From NCBI GenBank assembly GCA_025666215.1, contig CP102593.1, positions 943,001 through 1,007,000 of the forward strand: a stretch of DNA of 64,000 bases, read 5' to 3'. The stretch comes from Xanthomonas campestris pv. phormiicola. Its GTDB lineage: Bacteria > Pseudomonadota > Gammaproteobacteria > Xanthomonadales > Xanthomonadaceae. The notes under the pieces are model-generated. The model made no database searches. It was given only the letters and a program-made list of their open reading frames with translations, and was not told the origin of the DNA. Position 1 is the stretch's first letter, and each line of letters starts with the position of its first letter. Position numbers and translations under genes: made by a program. Below, piece after piece: positions 26,331 through 36,757 of this stretch.

Positions 26331-27896
26331 TCAAACGGCCGCCGCCGCCTGGCACGGCAACTCCACGCACACCCGCAATCCGCCTTCGGGGCGGTTGGTC
26401 AGGCTGATCTCGCCGCCGTGGGCGAGCACGATGCTGTGCGCCACCGACAGGCCCAGGCCGATGCCGCCGGTGTCGCGGTTGCGCGAGTTCTCGCCGCGGA
26501 AGAACGGCAGGAACAGTTGCTCGTGCTGGGCCGGGTCGATGCCGGGGCCGTCGTCGTCGATCCACAGCACGCAGTCGGCACCGTCGCGCTGCAGCTGCAG
26601 GCGCGCGCGCTTGCCGTACTTCAGGGCGTTCTCGAGCAGGTTCATCACCATCCGCCGCAGCGACAGCGGGTCGCCATCGAGGGTGATGGCCTGGCCGGCG
26701 ACGAAGCTGACGTCGGCGCCGGTGTCGCTGGCGTCGTCGACCACGCTCTCCACCAGCAGGCGGAAATCCAGCGGCGCGCGGGTGCCGCGGCGGCTGTCGT
26801 TGTGGATGAAGTCCAGCGCCGCGGAGATCATCGCCTTCATTTCGTCGATGTCGGCGATGGTCTTGTCGCGCAGCGGCGGTTGCAGGCCTTCCAGGCGGAA
26901 CGCCAGGCGCGCCAGCGGGGTGCGCAGGTCGTGGGCGATCGCCGCGACCATGTGCGTGCGCTCGTTGATCAGGCGGTTCAGGCGCGCCTGCATCGTGTTG
27001 AACGAGTCGGCGGCCTGCACGATTTCGCTGGGGCCGCTGCGCTGCAGCGGCTCCGCATTGGGGTTGCGGCCGAGCCGGTCGGCGGCTTCGGCGAAACGCT
27101 TGATCGGTGCGGCCAGCGCGCGCGAGAACCACCACGCCAGCGGCAGCATCGCCAGCAGGCCGGCCACGAACAGCAGCGCGACCTGGGTCTTGAAGGCGGT
27201 GGAGAAGCGTCGTGGCGGCGACGCCACGCTGCGCCAGCGGCCGTCGGGCTGCTGCAGTGCGGCGGTGAAGCCGCCCAGCAGCGGGGATTCGGGGGCGAAG
27301 CCGCGCTCGCGCCAGCGCGATCGCATCGCGCGCATGGTGGCGCCGGCGGCGCCATTGCTGACCGAGGCGGACTCTTCCGGCGGCGGCCGCCGCGTGGCTT
27401 CGTCGCCAAATGGCGAAGGCGATTGCGATGGCGGGCCGCGATCGGCGAACGGCGGCGGCGGCCCGCTTCCCGGCGGGCGGTCGTCTCCGGCCGGCGGCGG
27501 TGGCGGGCGTTGCTGTTCAGCCTGGTATTGACCTTCGGGCGGGAAGTCCGTTGCCGGAAAATTCTCGCTGCCGTTGCGATAGAAGCGCACCCGGTCCGGC
27601 GCCACGTCCAGCCAGTTGGTCATCATGCGTTCCGCGAAACGGTCCCGGATCTGCCCGGCAGCGGGTAGCGGAGCTTGGGCGGTGTCCTCCACCTTCAGCG
27701 TCTGCGTGCCGGCGGGCATCCTGGTGGTCAGCAGCGCGATCACTTCCGGCGGATGCACCGGCATCTCGTACACCGGCGTGCGCAACACCAGCAGGGCGAT
27801 GCCGATAAGCTGCGCGGTCAGTAGCGCGGCCAGCAGCAGCAGGAACGTCCGGGCGAAGATCGACATGCCGCGTCGACCCCGCTGTTGCGTGGTCAC
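26331..27896 (-). CDS. Sensor histidine kinase with proline-rich periplasmic loop
   Basis: A 521-residue membrane sensor kinase. Transmembrane helix 1 is near residues 12-36 (FLLLLAALLTAQLIGIALLVL) and helix 2 near residues 240-262 (QVALLFVAGLLAMLPLAWWF). The periplasmic loop contains a proline-rich stretch at about residues 130-175 (RPPPPPAGDDRPPGSGPPPP and similar). HAMP follows, then the phospho-accepting box VAAIAHDLRTPLARLAFRLEG. The ATP-binding domain has NLLENALKYGKRA, DDDGPGID and GGIGLGLSVAHSIV. The GTG start overlaps the regulator stop by 4 bp; an ATG 30 bases further in (MSIFART) is an alternative. It works with the upstream regulator; the signal is unknown. Confidence 0.9.
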   Translation of the reverse strand: MTTQQRGRRGMSIFARTFLLLLAALLTAQLIGIALLVLRTPVYEMPVHPPEVIALLTTRMPAGTQTLKVEDTAQAPLPAAGQIRDRFAERMMTNWLDVAPDRVRFYRNGSENFPATDFPPEGQYQAEQQRPPPPPAGDDRPPGSGPPPPFADRGPPSQSPSPFGDEATRRPPPEESASVSNGAAGATMRAMRSRWRERGFAPESPLLGGFTAALQQPDGRWRSVASPPRRFSTAFKTQVALLFVAGLLAMLPLAWWFSRALAAPIKRFAEAADRLGRNPNAEPLQRSGPSEIVQAADSFNTMQARLNRLINERTHMVAAIAHDLRTPLARLAFRLEGLQPPLRDKTIADIDEMKAMISAALDFIHNDSRRGTRAPLDFRLLVESVVDDASDTGADVSFVAGQAITLDGDPLSLRRMVMNLLENALKYGKRARLQLQRDGADCVLWIDDDGPGIDPAQHEQLFLPFFRGENSRNRDTGGIGLGLSVAHSIVLAHGGEISLTNRPEGGLRVCVELPCQAAAAV

Positions 27897-28609
27897 AGAC
27901 GCGCGACGCTCGGCAGCAGCATGTAGCCCTCGTTGCGCACGGTACGGATCAGTTCGGTCTGCACGCGTTCGTTGATCTTGCGGCGCAGGCGGCTGATCTG
28001 GCTGTCGATGGCGCGGTCGTAGACCTCGGTGTCGCGGCCGCGCGCGTAGTCGAGCAACTGATCGCGGCTGAGCACCCGCTGCGGATGCTCGACGAAGGTG
28101 CGCAACAAGGCGAATTCGCCGTCGGAAAGGTTGATGAAGATGCCGGTGGGGTCGCGCAGGTCGCGGCGGATCACATCCAGGCGCCAGCCGGCGAATTCGT
28201 AGACGTTGCCGCGCGCTTCCGGCGGCAGCGTCGCCGCCTGGCTACGGCGCAGCAGCGCACGCACCCGCGCCAGCAGCTCGCGCGGATTGCACGGCTTGGC
28301 CAGGTAGTCGTCGGCACCCACTTCCAGGCCGATGATGCGGTCGGTGTCGCTGCCCAGTGCGCTGAGCATGATCACCGCCGGTGAGCCGCGCTCGCTGGCC
28401 AGTTGCCGGGCGGCACTGAGACCGTCTTCCCCTGGCATCATCACGTCCAGGATCACCAGGTCGGGTTGGCGAATGGCCATCAGGCGGCGCATGTCGGCGA
28501 CGTTTTCCGCCGCTTCCACCTGATAGCCGTGTTCTTGCAGGAACTCGCTGATGAGCCGGCGCAGATCGGGGTCGTCATCGACTACCAGAATGAAGGATTG
28601 CATATCCAT
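27893..28609 (-). CDS. OmpR-family response regulator
   Basis: A 238-residue two-component regulator. The receiver domain has DDDP near residues 11-14, the phospho-acceptor Asp55 (LVILDVMMPGEDG) and the conserved Lys in YLAKPCNPRELL. The C-terminal winged helix is of OmpR/PhoB type (FINLSDGEFALLRTFVEHPQRVLSRDQLLDYARG, VYDRAIDSQISRLRRKI, IRTVRNEGYML). Start is the ATG for MDMQSF; a second ATG lies two codons in. It overlaps the sensor kinase gene by 4 bp. Target genes cannot be read from the sequence. Confidence 0.92.
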   Translation of the reverse strand: MDMQSFILVVDDDPDLRRLISEFLQEHGYQVEAAENVADMRRLMAIRQPDLVILDVMMPGEDGLSAARQLASERGSPAVIMLSALGSDTDRIIGLEVGADDYLAKPCNPRELLARVRALLRRSQAATLPPEARGNVYEFAGWRLDVIRRDLRDPTGIFINLSDGEFALLRTFVEHPQRVLSRDQLLDYARGRDTEVYDRAIDSQISRLRRKINERVQTELIRTVRNEGYMLLPSVARL

Positions 28610-29403
28610 GATCTTGAAGGGCGGCCGCTGCGGAGTTCAGCCAGTCTAGACGCGGCCGCTGCCGCCTGGAACTGGTGCGGGCAGGCCATCGCTGCTGTGT
28701 GCAAGGCGGGCGTGTGATCGCGGGGTCATGATAGGCAGGGGCAACAGTGGTCTCATGGCCGCTTTGCGGCATGTTCAGGCACATGTTGACACAAAACCCG
28801 TGCACTCCGTCGCCATGGCGCGCGCCGGGCGCGGCGCTGGATGTCGCCATGCCGGCGGAGGGGGGATGGGAGGGGGTGCCAGCGGCATGTCGCAAGGTGC
28901 AAGGCGGATCGGGCCGAAACCGGGCTTGCGGATGAGTGCCCCGCCCTTGCCGTCGGTGAAGGGCGCGGGCGTCGTTGGTGCCCAGCCGGCCCGCGGCGCA
29001 GGTTCGAACCATTGGCCGGTTTCGTTCACCCTCGCAGAATCGTTGGTCGTGCCCATGGTGCCGCCCCCGGCCGGGGGGCGCGCATGACCTCGGGGCTTTG
29101 CCGCTGCATCAGGAGCGCCAGCCAGTCGCGGGCATGGGGTTGAGGCAGGGCGGCCGACGGCAGGCCTTGGCGGGTGCAGACGCGTCGCGCGGGCGCGCCA
29201 GGCAAGCGCCCGCAGCGCATGCCGCGCTCGTTGAACATGGGCGGTCGGCTCCCCGTCCGCGTGGCGGTGCGCGGGCGCGACGCTGCGCCCGGAGCGGTGC
29301 CGCCGGCGGGTCTGGCTGAACTGTGACGTGTAGTGGCATGTCCGGACAAAACGCCGACATCTGCGCCCTCGACGCTGACGTTCTTTCTTCAAGTACCACG
29401 TGC
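28610..29403. other. 794-bp region without a convincing gene
   Basis: Lies between the two-component operon and a divergent glycosyltransferase. Open frames on both strands are short, overlap each other and have Pro/Arg/Ala-rich compositions typical of GC-rich non-coding frames. A TTGACA occurs at about 28794 in a less GC-rich patch (28740-28810) with an inverted GGCCGCTTTGCGGC-like hairpin. The region may hold promoters, a decayed gene or a small RNA, but none can be supported. Confidence 0.5.
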
Positions 29404-30435
29404 ATGGCGTCCGATCTCTACCGCATCGTCAGTTGCGACAACGGCACCGGCCTGAGCCGGGATCTGGGGCTGATGGCCGAAGCGCTGACGCTGGGCGGCC
29501 AGCGCGTGCAGCGACTGGGCTTCAGCCGCGGCAAGCTGACCCGGCTGGCGCAGGAGGCCGGCGCCCGGCTGGCATGCGCATTCGGCCACCGCGTGCACAC
29601 CCAGGTGTTTTCCGAGCGCGTCTATCCCGGCTGCCTGGCATTGGCCGAGCGCAACCTGCTGGTGCCCAATCCGGAATGGTTCCTGCCGCAGTGGTTGCCG
29701 TTGCTGCCGCGCTTCGAGGCGGTGCTGTGCAAGACCCGGCATGCCGAGGTGGCGTTCCGGCGGCTCGGCTGCCGCACCCGCTACATCGGCTTCACCAGCC
29801 GCGACCGCTACGATCCTGCGATCCCGCGCCGCTACGCGTTCTTCCACCTGGCCGGGCGCAGCACCGCCAAGGGCACGCAGGTGCTGCTGGACACCTGGCA
29901 GCGGCACCCGCAATGGCCGCAACTGACCGTGGTGCAGAACCCGCGCAGTGCCGGCGAACGGGTTGGCGCCGGCAACATCGACCACCGCATCGCCTACATG
30001 GACGATGCCGAACTGCGCGCACTGCAGAACGCACACCTGTTCCACCTGTGTCCGTCCGAGGTGGAAGGCTTCGGCCATTCGCTGATGGAGGCGATGAGCG
30101 TCGGCGCGGTGACGCTGACCACCGACGCCGAGCCGATGAACGAGCTGGTGACGCCGGCGCGCGGCCTGCTGCTGGCACCGGCGCACTCGCGCATGCGCCG
30201 CCTGGCCTCCTATCACTACGTCGATCGCGCCGGCATCGAGGCCGGGGTGGAGCGCGCGCTGGCCCTTTCGGTGCTGCAGCGCGACGCGATCTCGCGCGCC
30301 GCGCGTCGCTATTTCTGTCACAACGATGCGGCCTTTGCGACACGGTTCCAGGCCGCGGTGCTGACCCGGGCCGCGCCGGCCGCGGCGGCGCCTGCGGTGG
30401 AGCGCATCGCTGCGATCGGGATGCCCGCGCCCTAG
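29404..30435 (+). CDS. GT4-type glycosyltransferase
   Basis: A 343-residue cytoplasmic protein with the GT-B outline. The N-terminal half begins YRIVSCDNGTGLSRDLGLMAEAL. The C-terminal half has the glycosyltransferase group 1 pattern: FFHLAGRSTAKGTQVLLDTWQ, VVQNPRSAG, IAYMDDAELRALQNAHLFHLCPSEVEGFGHSLMEAMSVGAVTLTTDAEPMNELV. The EGFGHSLMEAMSVGA segment is the EX7E-like nucleotide-sugar site. The ATG at 29404 was chosen; earlier in-frame starts at 29323 (GTG) and 29338 (ATG) add a sequence without family resemblance. No ribosome binding site is obvious. Acceptor and product are unknown. Confidence 0.75.
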   Translation: MASDLYRIVSCDNGTGLSRDLGLMAEALTLGGQRVQRLGFSRGKLTRLAQEAGARLACAFGHRVHTQVFSERVYPGCLALAERNLLVPNPEWFLPQWLPLLPRFEAVLCKTRHAEVAFRRLGCRTRYIGFTSRDRYDPAIPRRYAFFHLAGRSTAKGTQVLLDTWQRHPQWPQLTVVQNPRSAGERVGAGNIDHRIAYMDDAELRALQNAHLFHLCPSEVEGFGHSLMEAMSVGAVTLTTDAEPMNELVTPARGLLLAPAHSRMRRLASYHYVDRAGIEAGVERALALSVLQRDAISRAARRYFCHNDAAFATRFQAAVLTRAAPAAAAPAVERIAAIGMPAP

Positions 30436-30666
30436 GTTTTCCGGCGGCGGCGCCATGGCGGTCGTTGCATCGCCTCCTCCGGACCGACGGCCGCCTTGGC
30501 AGGCAGCGTGCCAGGCGCGTGTCGCACACCGACAACTGCGCGCGATATCGGCATGACAGGATGCGGTCCGCGGGTGCATTGGTGCGCTTGCCGTGGAGGG
30601 CGGATGCGGCGCCGTCGGCGCAACGCGTCCATTGCCCGTTTTCACCACACGCCATCAGGAGGAGGC

Positions 30667-31155
30667 ATGCCTAACATGACATCGCATCGAATCGCCCAAG
30701 CGGCGTTGACCCTAGTGTTGAGTGCCGCGCTGAGCAGCTGCGTCACCGTCTATGTCGGTGTTCCTGCCGCACCGCCGCCGCCGGACGGCGGGCCGCGCCA
30801 CGGCCCTGGCCACGGGGCGGACAGCGGGCCGGGCCACGACCAGGCGCCGCCGCGCGACCCGGCGTTCGAGGCCGCGGTGCAGTCCTGCGCGCGCGAACTC
30901 GGGCTGCCGCTGCCTGGACGGCCGTCGGGTCCGCCGCCGGCCGATGCCGGCGTGGGTAAGGCGGGGGCGGCCAATGGCGGTGCGCGGCCGGCAGGCGCTG
31001 GGCCGGATCCGGCCCAGCCGGACCCGGCGATGCGCGCCAACTTCGCCAAGCTCGATGCCTGCCTGCGCGGCAAGGGCGTGACGCCGCCGCCGCGGCACGG
31101 CCCGCCCCAGGATGGTGCCGTGCCTTCTCCGGCCGCGCCCCCCGCGCAGCGCTGA
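30667..31155 (+). CDS. Small Pro/Gly-rich lipoprotein with Cys-pair domain
   Basis: A 162-residue exported protein with a strong AGGAGG site before the ATG. A lipoprotein signal is clear (TLVLSAALSSC), so it is probably membrane-anchored. After a His/Gly/Pro-rich linker come two short conserved blocks, AFEAAVQSCARELGLPLPG and NFAKLDACLRGKGV, each with one Cys. The same block pair occurs in the small protein encoded between virB10 and virB11 (42222-42581). The gene ends at a strong terminator, apart from the formaldehyde operon just downstream. No known function. The spacing of the two Cys blocks suggests a disulfide-linked pair of helices. Confidence 0.7.
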   Translation: MPNMTSHRIAQAALTLVLSAALSSCVTVYVGVPAAPPPPDGGPRHGPGHGADSGPGHDQAPPRDPAFEAAVQSCARELGLPLPGRPSGPPPADAGVGKAGAANGGARPAGAGPDPAQPDPAMRANFAKLDACLRGKGVTPPPRHGPPQDGAVPSPAAPPAQR

Positions 31156-31177
31156 GTCCTGCGGCCCGGTGCCGCAT

Positions 31178-31221
31178 GCCCGCGTCGTCCCGGTCCGGAC
31201 GGCGCGGGCATTTCCTTTTTT
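31178..31221 (+). terminator. Rho-independent terminator
   Basis: A 13-bp stem (31178-31190 with 31197-31209, one G-T pair) and a 6-nt loop, followed by ATTTCCTTTTTT. It ends the small lipoprotein gene and isolates it from the frmR operon. Confidence 0.85.
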
Positions 31222-31232
31222 GCACAGGGGAA

Positions 31233-31251
31233 TATACTGTCCCCCAGTATA
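31233..31251. promoter_or_regulatory. CsoR/FrmR-type operator before frmR
   Basis: TATACTG-TCCCC-CAGTATA is a perfect 7-bp inverted repeat around a C tract, the form expected of FrmR/RcnR-type operators (AT-rich arms around a G/C tract). It overlaps possible -10 hexamers (TATACT, TATAGT) 19 bp before the frmR start, so bound repressor would block the polymerase. Confidence 0.75.
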
Positions 31252-31269
31252 GTTCACTGGTCGCGCCGC

Positions 31270-32698
<1,429 letters not shown>

Positions 32699-32767
32699 CC
32701 TGACGGTCAGTCCGGCGCGCGGCCGATTCCGCGCATGCAGGTACGCGACAAACCCGGGAGGGGCATG

Positions 32768-33340
32768 ATGAGTACCGTAACGATTCATCCGTCGGTGGAC
32801 GGTGGTGTGCGCGCAGGCGCGGAGAATTTCCAGGGCGGTACCCTGGAATGCCACTGCGCCAGCGACAAGGTGACCGTGGACGTTGGGGCGCAGACCGCGC
32901 ACAACCACGCCTGCGGCTGCACCAAGTGCTGGAAGCCGAAAGGCGCGACGTTCGCAGTGATCGCGGTGGTGGGCCGCGACAAGGTCAAGGTCACCGCGCA
33001 CGAGGAGAAGCTGAAGGTGGTCGACGAAAGCGCGACGATCCGCCGTCATGCCTGCACCGGCTGCGGCGTGCACCTGTACGGGCGCATCGAGAACACCGAG
33101 CATCCGTTCTACGGCCTGGACTTCATCCATACCGAACTGTCGCCGCAGCAGGGCTGGTCGGCGCCGGGCTTCGCGGCGTTCGTGTCCTCGATCATCGAGA
33201 GCGGCACCCGCCCGGAAGCGATGGACGGCGTGCGCAGCCGGCTGCGCGAGCTGAAGCTGGAACCCTACGACTGCCTGTCGCCGCCGTTGATGGACGCGAT
33301 CTCCACCCACGTCGCGCGCAAGAACGGCGTACTGCAGTAA
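32768..33340 (+). CDS. gfa: S-(hydroxymethyl)glutathione synthase (Gfa)
   Basis: A 190-residue zinc protein that captures formaldehyde on glutathione. Cys motifs of the Gfa family are visible: [18 protein letters not shown] and [13 protein letters not shown]. The start [13 protein letters not shown] is the usual family N terminus; a tandem ATG one codon upstream is possible. GGGAGG precedes at proper spacing. Second enzyme gene of the formaldehyde operon. Whether Gfa is a true synthase or a glutathione carrier is debated for the family. Confidence 0.92.
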   Translation: MSTVTIHPSVDGGVRAGAENFQGGTLECHCASDKVTVDVGAQTAHNHACGCTKCWKPKGATFAVIAVVGRDKVKVTAHEEKLKVVDESATIRRHACTGCGVHLYGRIENTEHPFYGLDFIHTELSPQQGWSAPGFAAFVSSIIESGTRPEAMDGVRSRLRELKLEPYDCLSPPLMDAISTHVARKNGVLQ

Positions 33341-33444
33341 AGCCTGCTGCGCGCCGCGGGCCGCCTTGCCGGCGCGCGGCGGCAGCGTCTCCGGATGCGG
33401 CCGGCGTCTGCCCGGCCGCGTCCCCCCACTCCGGGATCCTTTCC

Positions 33445-34275
33445 ATGGAACGCATCGAACACCATGCCTGCTGCGGTGGCTGGCAGGACGTCTATCGCCA
33501 CGTGTCGACCGTGCTTGGCTGCACGATGAACGTGGCCGTGTACCTGCCGCCGCAGGCCGAACACGCCGCGCTGCCGGTGCTGTACTGGCTCAGCGGGCTC
33601 ACCTGCACCGAGCAGAACTTCATCACCAAGGCCGGCGCGCAGCGCTACGCCGCCGAGCACGGGGTGATCCTGGTCGCGCCGGACACCAGCCCGCGCGGCG
33701 ACGACGTCGCCGATGCCGAAGGCTACGACCTGGGCAAGGGCGCCGGTTTCTACGTCAACGCCACCCGCGAACCGTGGGCCAGGCACTACCGCATGTACGA
33801 CTACGTGGTGCAGGAACTGCCGGCGTTGATCGAGGCGCAGTTCCCGCACAACGGGCGGCGCGCGATCAGCGGCCACTCGATGGGCGGCCATGGCGCGCTG
33901 GTGATCGCGCTGAAGAATCCGGGGCGCTATCGCAGCGTGTCGGCGTTCTCGCCGATCGTGGCGCCGTCGCAGGTGCCGTGGGGCGAGAAGGCGTTTTCGG
34001 CCTATCTCGGCGACGACCGCGCCAGCTGGAAGGCCTACGACGCCACCGCGCTGATCGCCGAAGCGGGCGAGCGCCTGCCGTTGCTGATCGACCAGGGCGG
34101 CGGCGACGAGTTCCTCGACAAACAGCTGCGGCCGCAGTTGCTGCAGGCCGCGGCCGCCGCCGCCGGCTACCCGCTGACGCTGCGCCTGCAGCCTGGCTAC
34201 GACCACAGCTACTACTTCATCGGCAGCTTCATCGGCGAGCACATCGCCCACCACGCGCGCGCGCTGCAGGGCTGA
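33445..34275 (+). CDS. fghA: S-formylglutathione hydrolase
   Basis: A 276-residue alpha/beta hydrolase that splits S-formylglutathione into formate and glutathione. The nucleophile elbow is [10 protein letters not shown] (Ser around residue 148), with the supporting [16 protein letters not shown] oxyanion segment, the Asp in [13 protein letters not shown] and the catalytic His in [11 protein letters not shown]. Length fits the esterase D family. Last gene of the formaldehyde operon, convergent with the dioxygenase gene; only 43 bp lie between their stops. Confidence 0.96.
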   Translation: MERIEHHACCGGWQDVYRHVSTVLGCTMNVAVYLPPQAEHAALPVLYWLSGLTCTEQNFITKAGAQRYAAEHGVILVAPDTSPRGDDVADAEGYDLGKGAGFYVNATREPWARHYRMYDYVVQELPALIEAQFPHNGRRAISGHSMGGHGALVIALKNPGRYRSVSAFSPIVAPSQVPWGEKAFSAYLGDDRASWKAYDATALIAEAGERLPLLIDQGGGDEFLDKQLRPQLLQAAAAAAGYPLTLRLQPGYDHSYYFIGSFIGEHIAHHARALQG

Positions 34276-34318
34276 AGGCCGCTGCAGCGCTGCGGGTGGG
34301 CGCCGCCGTCTGGCGGGG

Positions 34319-35233
34319 CTACACCGCCAGGCCGATGGTGATGGTGCCGGTGTAGCCGTTGCTGGTGTCGCCGCTGAGCGTCGGCGTCTGCGCGGCCAGC
34401 TGCGTGCTGGTGTTGTCGCCGAACACGTTGTCGCTGGACAGGCTGGCCGCGGCCTTGTTGGTGACGCTGGCGCTGTAGCCGCTGACCGCGGCATAGACCG
34501 TATCGCAGATGTCGCTGGGCATCGCCATCTGCGAGGTCAGCACCTTGTTGGTATAGCTGGTGGCGGTCTCCAGGCTCGGATAGATCTCGAAGTGGATGTG
34601 CGGCCAGCGCCCGCTGTAGCACGCGGGGAAGATGGTCTGGAAGGTGACCTGGCCGTTGCTGTCGGTGACCTGCACGCCGCGCAGGTAGTTCTGGTCCTGG
34701 ATGCCGCTGGAGTACAGCGAATACTTGCCGTCGCGATTGCAGTGCCACAGATAGATGGCGTAGCCGGACAGGACCGCGCAGCTGTTGTTGACGTTGACCA
34801 GGGTCAGGGTCAGGGTCAGCGGCAGTCCGGCCGCGGTCCCGCTGTCGCTGCCGAAGCTGCTGCGGATGTCGCTGCGGACGATGCCGCTGGACGAGAGCAC
34901 GTTCACCACGCTGCTGTTGACGCTGTTGGAGCCGTCGGCAGGATACGGGCCGGCGGTTTCTTCCGGATCGGCGACGCAACTGCCCGACGTGGTGCTGGTG
35001 GTCGTCGTCGTGGTGGTGGTCGTGGTCGACGCCGTGGTGGTGGATGCGGTGGATGCGGTGGACGAGTCGTCGCTGCTGGAGCCGCCGCCGCAGGCGCTGA
35101 TCACGGCCATTGCGCTGCCGGAGGCGATCCAGGCAAGCAGGCGCCGGCGTTCCTGCATGCGCTGCTCGAGGGTTTGCAGGTCGAACTGCAGGCCGCGGTC
35201 GTGGTCGTCGAGGTCGTGGTTGCGATCTGTCAT
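34319..35233 (-). CDS. Exported intradiol-dioxygenase-like lipoprotein
   Basis: A 304-residue protein. An arginine-containing signal (RRRLLAWIASGSAMAVISACGGG) with a lipobox ending at Cys suggests Tat- or Sec-exported lipoprotein. A Ser/Thr linker with a ten-Thr run follows. The C-terminal domain keeps the intradiol ring-cleavage pattern: SCVADPEETAGPYP, YLWHCNRDGKYSLY, YLRGVQVTDSNGQVTF, FPACYSGRWPHIHFE. Both Tyr and both His ligands of the non-heme Fe(III) site can be assigned. It may open catechol rings of lignin-derived or plant aromatics at the cell surface. It diverges from the type IV secretion operon. Confidence 0.75.
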   Translation of the reverse strand: MTDRNHDLDDHDRGLQFDLQTLEQRMQERRRLLAWIASGSAMAVISACGGGSSSDDSSTASTASTTTASTTTTTTTTTTSTTSGSCVADPEETAGPYPADGSNSVNSSVVNVLSSSGIVRSDIRSSFGSDSGTAAGLPLTLTLTLVNVNNSCAVLSGYAIYLWHCNRDGKYSLYSSGIQDQNYLRGVQVTDSNGQVTFQTIFPACYSGRWPHIHFEIYPSLETATSYTNKVLTSQMAMPSDICDTVYAAVSGYSASVTNKAAASLSSDNVFGDNTSTQLAAQTPTLSGDTSNGYTGTITIGLAV

Positions 35234-35505
35234 GGGGTTGCCTCCGGAGGCGCTTGGCGAGAGTCGATCCTGCGCACCATCGAGTGGCACGATCGTCGCA
35301 AGTCTTGCCGTTTGTGGCTTGCGGGGTTTGCCTGAACGTGACATTTGACGGCAAATGCCGGCGATCGGCCACGTGCGAGGATGGATTCGAGCTCTACGTG
35401 TCCGTTGCGTCGCGCATGCGGCGACAGGTTGGCGACTGGCGGCATGCCGCGGTCGCGCGACGTCCACGCCCGCCACGTGTCATCGCGATTCCGGATTCCA
35501 CTGCC

Positions 35506-36165
35506 ATGCTGCGCCATCCCGCCTCCCGCCCACACCGTCGCCCCGTACCCAGTGCCTGCATGTGGCGCCTGGCGCCGTTGCTGCTGGGGCTGGCGGCATG
35601 CACGCAGGCGCACGCGCAGGTCATGGAAATCGGCGAGGACGGCAGCGTGCGCCAGCTCGGCGATGGCTGGGCGACGCCGGCCGCGACGCAGCGCCCGTCC
35701 GCTGCGGCGCACACCTCCGCATTCGCTGCCGCGCCGCCCTATCGCGCCGCCTTCGAGGCCGCCGCGGCCCGCCATGGGCTGAGTGTGGCGTTGTTGCAGT
35801 CGTTGGCCTGGTCCGAGTCGCGTTACGACGCATCCGCGGTGTCGCCGGCCGGCGCGATCGGGGTGATGCAGTTGATGCCGGCCACCGCCCGCGCGTTGGC
35901 GGTGGACCCCTGGGATCCGCAGCAGAACATCGAGGGCGGGGCGGCCTATCTGCGGCAGCAGCTGGATCGCTTCGACGGCGACTTGGAGCGCGCGCTGGCC
36001 GCCTACAACGCCGGACCGGGTCAGGTACAGCGGCATGCAGGCGTGCCGCCGTTCCGCGAAACCCGCGCCTATGTCGCCGGCAACCTCGAGCGTCTGGCCG
36101 AGCTCAGCGTCGCTGGCGCCGCTTCCATCGTGTCGCTTTCCATCCCCCAGGGAGATCTGCAATGA
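35506..36165 (+). CDS. virB1: VirB1-like lytic transglycosylase of a type IV secretion operon
   Basis: A 219-residue exported SLT-type transglycosylase that opens peptidoglycan for a secretion channel. A signal region (MWRLAPLLLGLAACTQAHA) lies about 18 residues in; MWRLAP itself is an alternative start. The catalytic domain begins YRAAFEAAAARHGLSVALLQSLAWSESRYD with the catalytic Glu in SES. It continues with SPAGAIGVMQLMPATARAL and AAYNAGPGQVQRH. The stop overlaps virB2 by 4 bp. It opens the virB operon. Confidence 0.85.
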   Translation: MLRHPASRPHRRPVPSACMWRLAPLLLGLAACTQAHAQVMEIGEDGSVRQLGDGWATPAATQRPSAAAHTSAFAAAPPYRAAFEAAAARHGLSVALLQSLAWSESRYDASAVSPAGAIGVMQLMPATARALAVDPWDPQQNIEGGAAYLRQQLDRFDGDLERALAAYNAGPGQVQRHAGVPPFRETRAYVAGNLERLAELSVAGAASIVSLSIPQGDLQ

Positions 36166-36464
36166 ACCCCATGTTCCGCCGCCTGCCGATCCTGGTCGCC
36201 ACTGCCGCATTCGCTCCCTCCGCGTGGGCGCGGGGCGGCGATCCGGCCGGCTCCGGGCCGATCCTGTCGGCGCTGGAGTGGATCCAGGGCACGCTGCTCG
36301 GCAATGCCGCCACCGCGGTGGCGGTGATCGCCGTGGCCGTGGTCGGCTTGATGATGCTGAGCGGACGCATCCATTGGCGCCTCGGCGCGACCGTGATCCT
36401 CGGTTGCTTCGTGTTGTTCGGCGCGACCACCATCGTCGCCGGCATCCGCGCGGCGGCAGGCTGA
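36162..36464 (+). CDS. virB2: VirB2-like major pilin
   Basis: A 100-residue protein with a signal peptide (to about AWA, residue 23) and two long hydrophobic helices, ATAVAVIAVAVVGLMMLSG and ATVILGCFVLFGATTIVAGI, separated by a short basic loop (RIHW). This is the VirB2/TrbC pilin architecture. It overlaps virB1 by 4 bp and lies 8 bp before virB3. The mature pilin would be about 75 residues. Confidence 0.85.
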   Translation: MNPMFRRLPILVATAAFAPSAWARGGDPAGSGPILSALEWIQGTLLGNAATAVAVIAVAVVGLMMLSGRIHWRLGATVILGCFVLFGATTIVAGIRAAAG

Positions 36465-36472
36465 GCAAGGCG

Positions 36473-36757
36473 ATGAGCGCGTTGCGATCCACGCCGATCT
36501 TCCCCGCGCTGACCCGGCCGCAGATGTTCTGCGGCGTCACCTACAGCTATTTCATCGTCAATGGCGTGGTGACCACGGAGGCGTTCCTGATGACGCGTTC
36601 GTTCTGGGCGCTGGCGGTGGCGCTGCTCGCCCATGGCGTCGGCTACCTGGCGTGCCTGCGCGAGCCGCGCGTGTTCGACCTGTGGCTGGTGCGGGTCAGC
36701 CGCTGCCCGCGGGTGCGCCATTGGCGCCGCTGGCGCTGCAACAGCTACGCGCCATGA
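36473..36757 (+). CDS. virB3: VirB3-like membrane protein
   Basis: A 94-residue inner-membrane protein with the family opening STPIFPALTRPQMFCGVTYSYF and two hydrophobic stretches, and a basic C terminus (RVRHWRRWRC). VirB3 partners the VirB4 ATPase at the base of the channel. Its stop overlaps virB4 by 4 bp (ATGA). Confidence 0.85.
   Translation: MSALRSTPIFPALTRPQMFCGVTYSYFIVNGVVTTEAFLMTRSFWALAVALLAHGVGYLACLREPRVFDLWLVRVSRCPRVRHWRRWRCNSYAP

Noticed and set aside
29026..29349. A 107-codon minus-strand gene in the 28610-29403 gap.
   Set aside because: Composition is Arg/Pro/Ala-rich, there is no ribosome binding site, and it overlaps equally weak frames on the other strand.
34990..35065. A tandem repeat between genes.
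   Set aside because: The GTG/GTC tract is inside the dioxygenase gene and encodes its Thr-rich linker.
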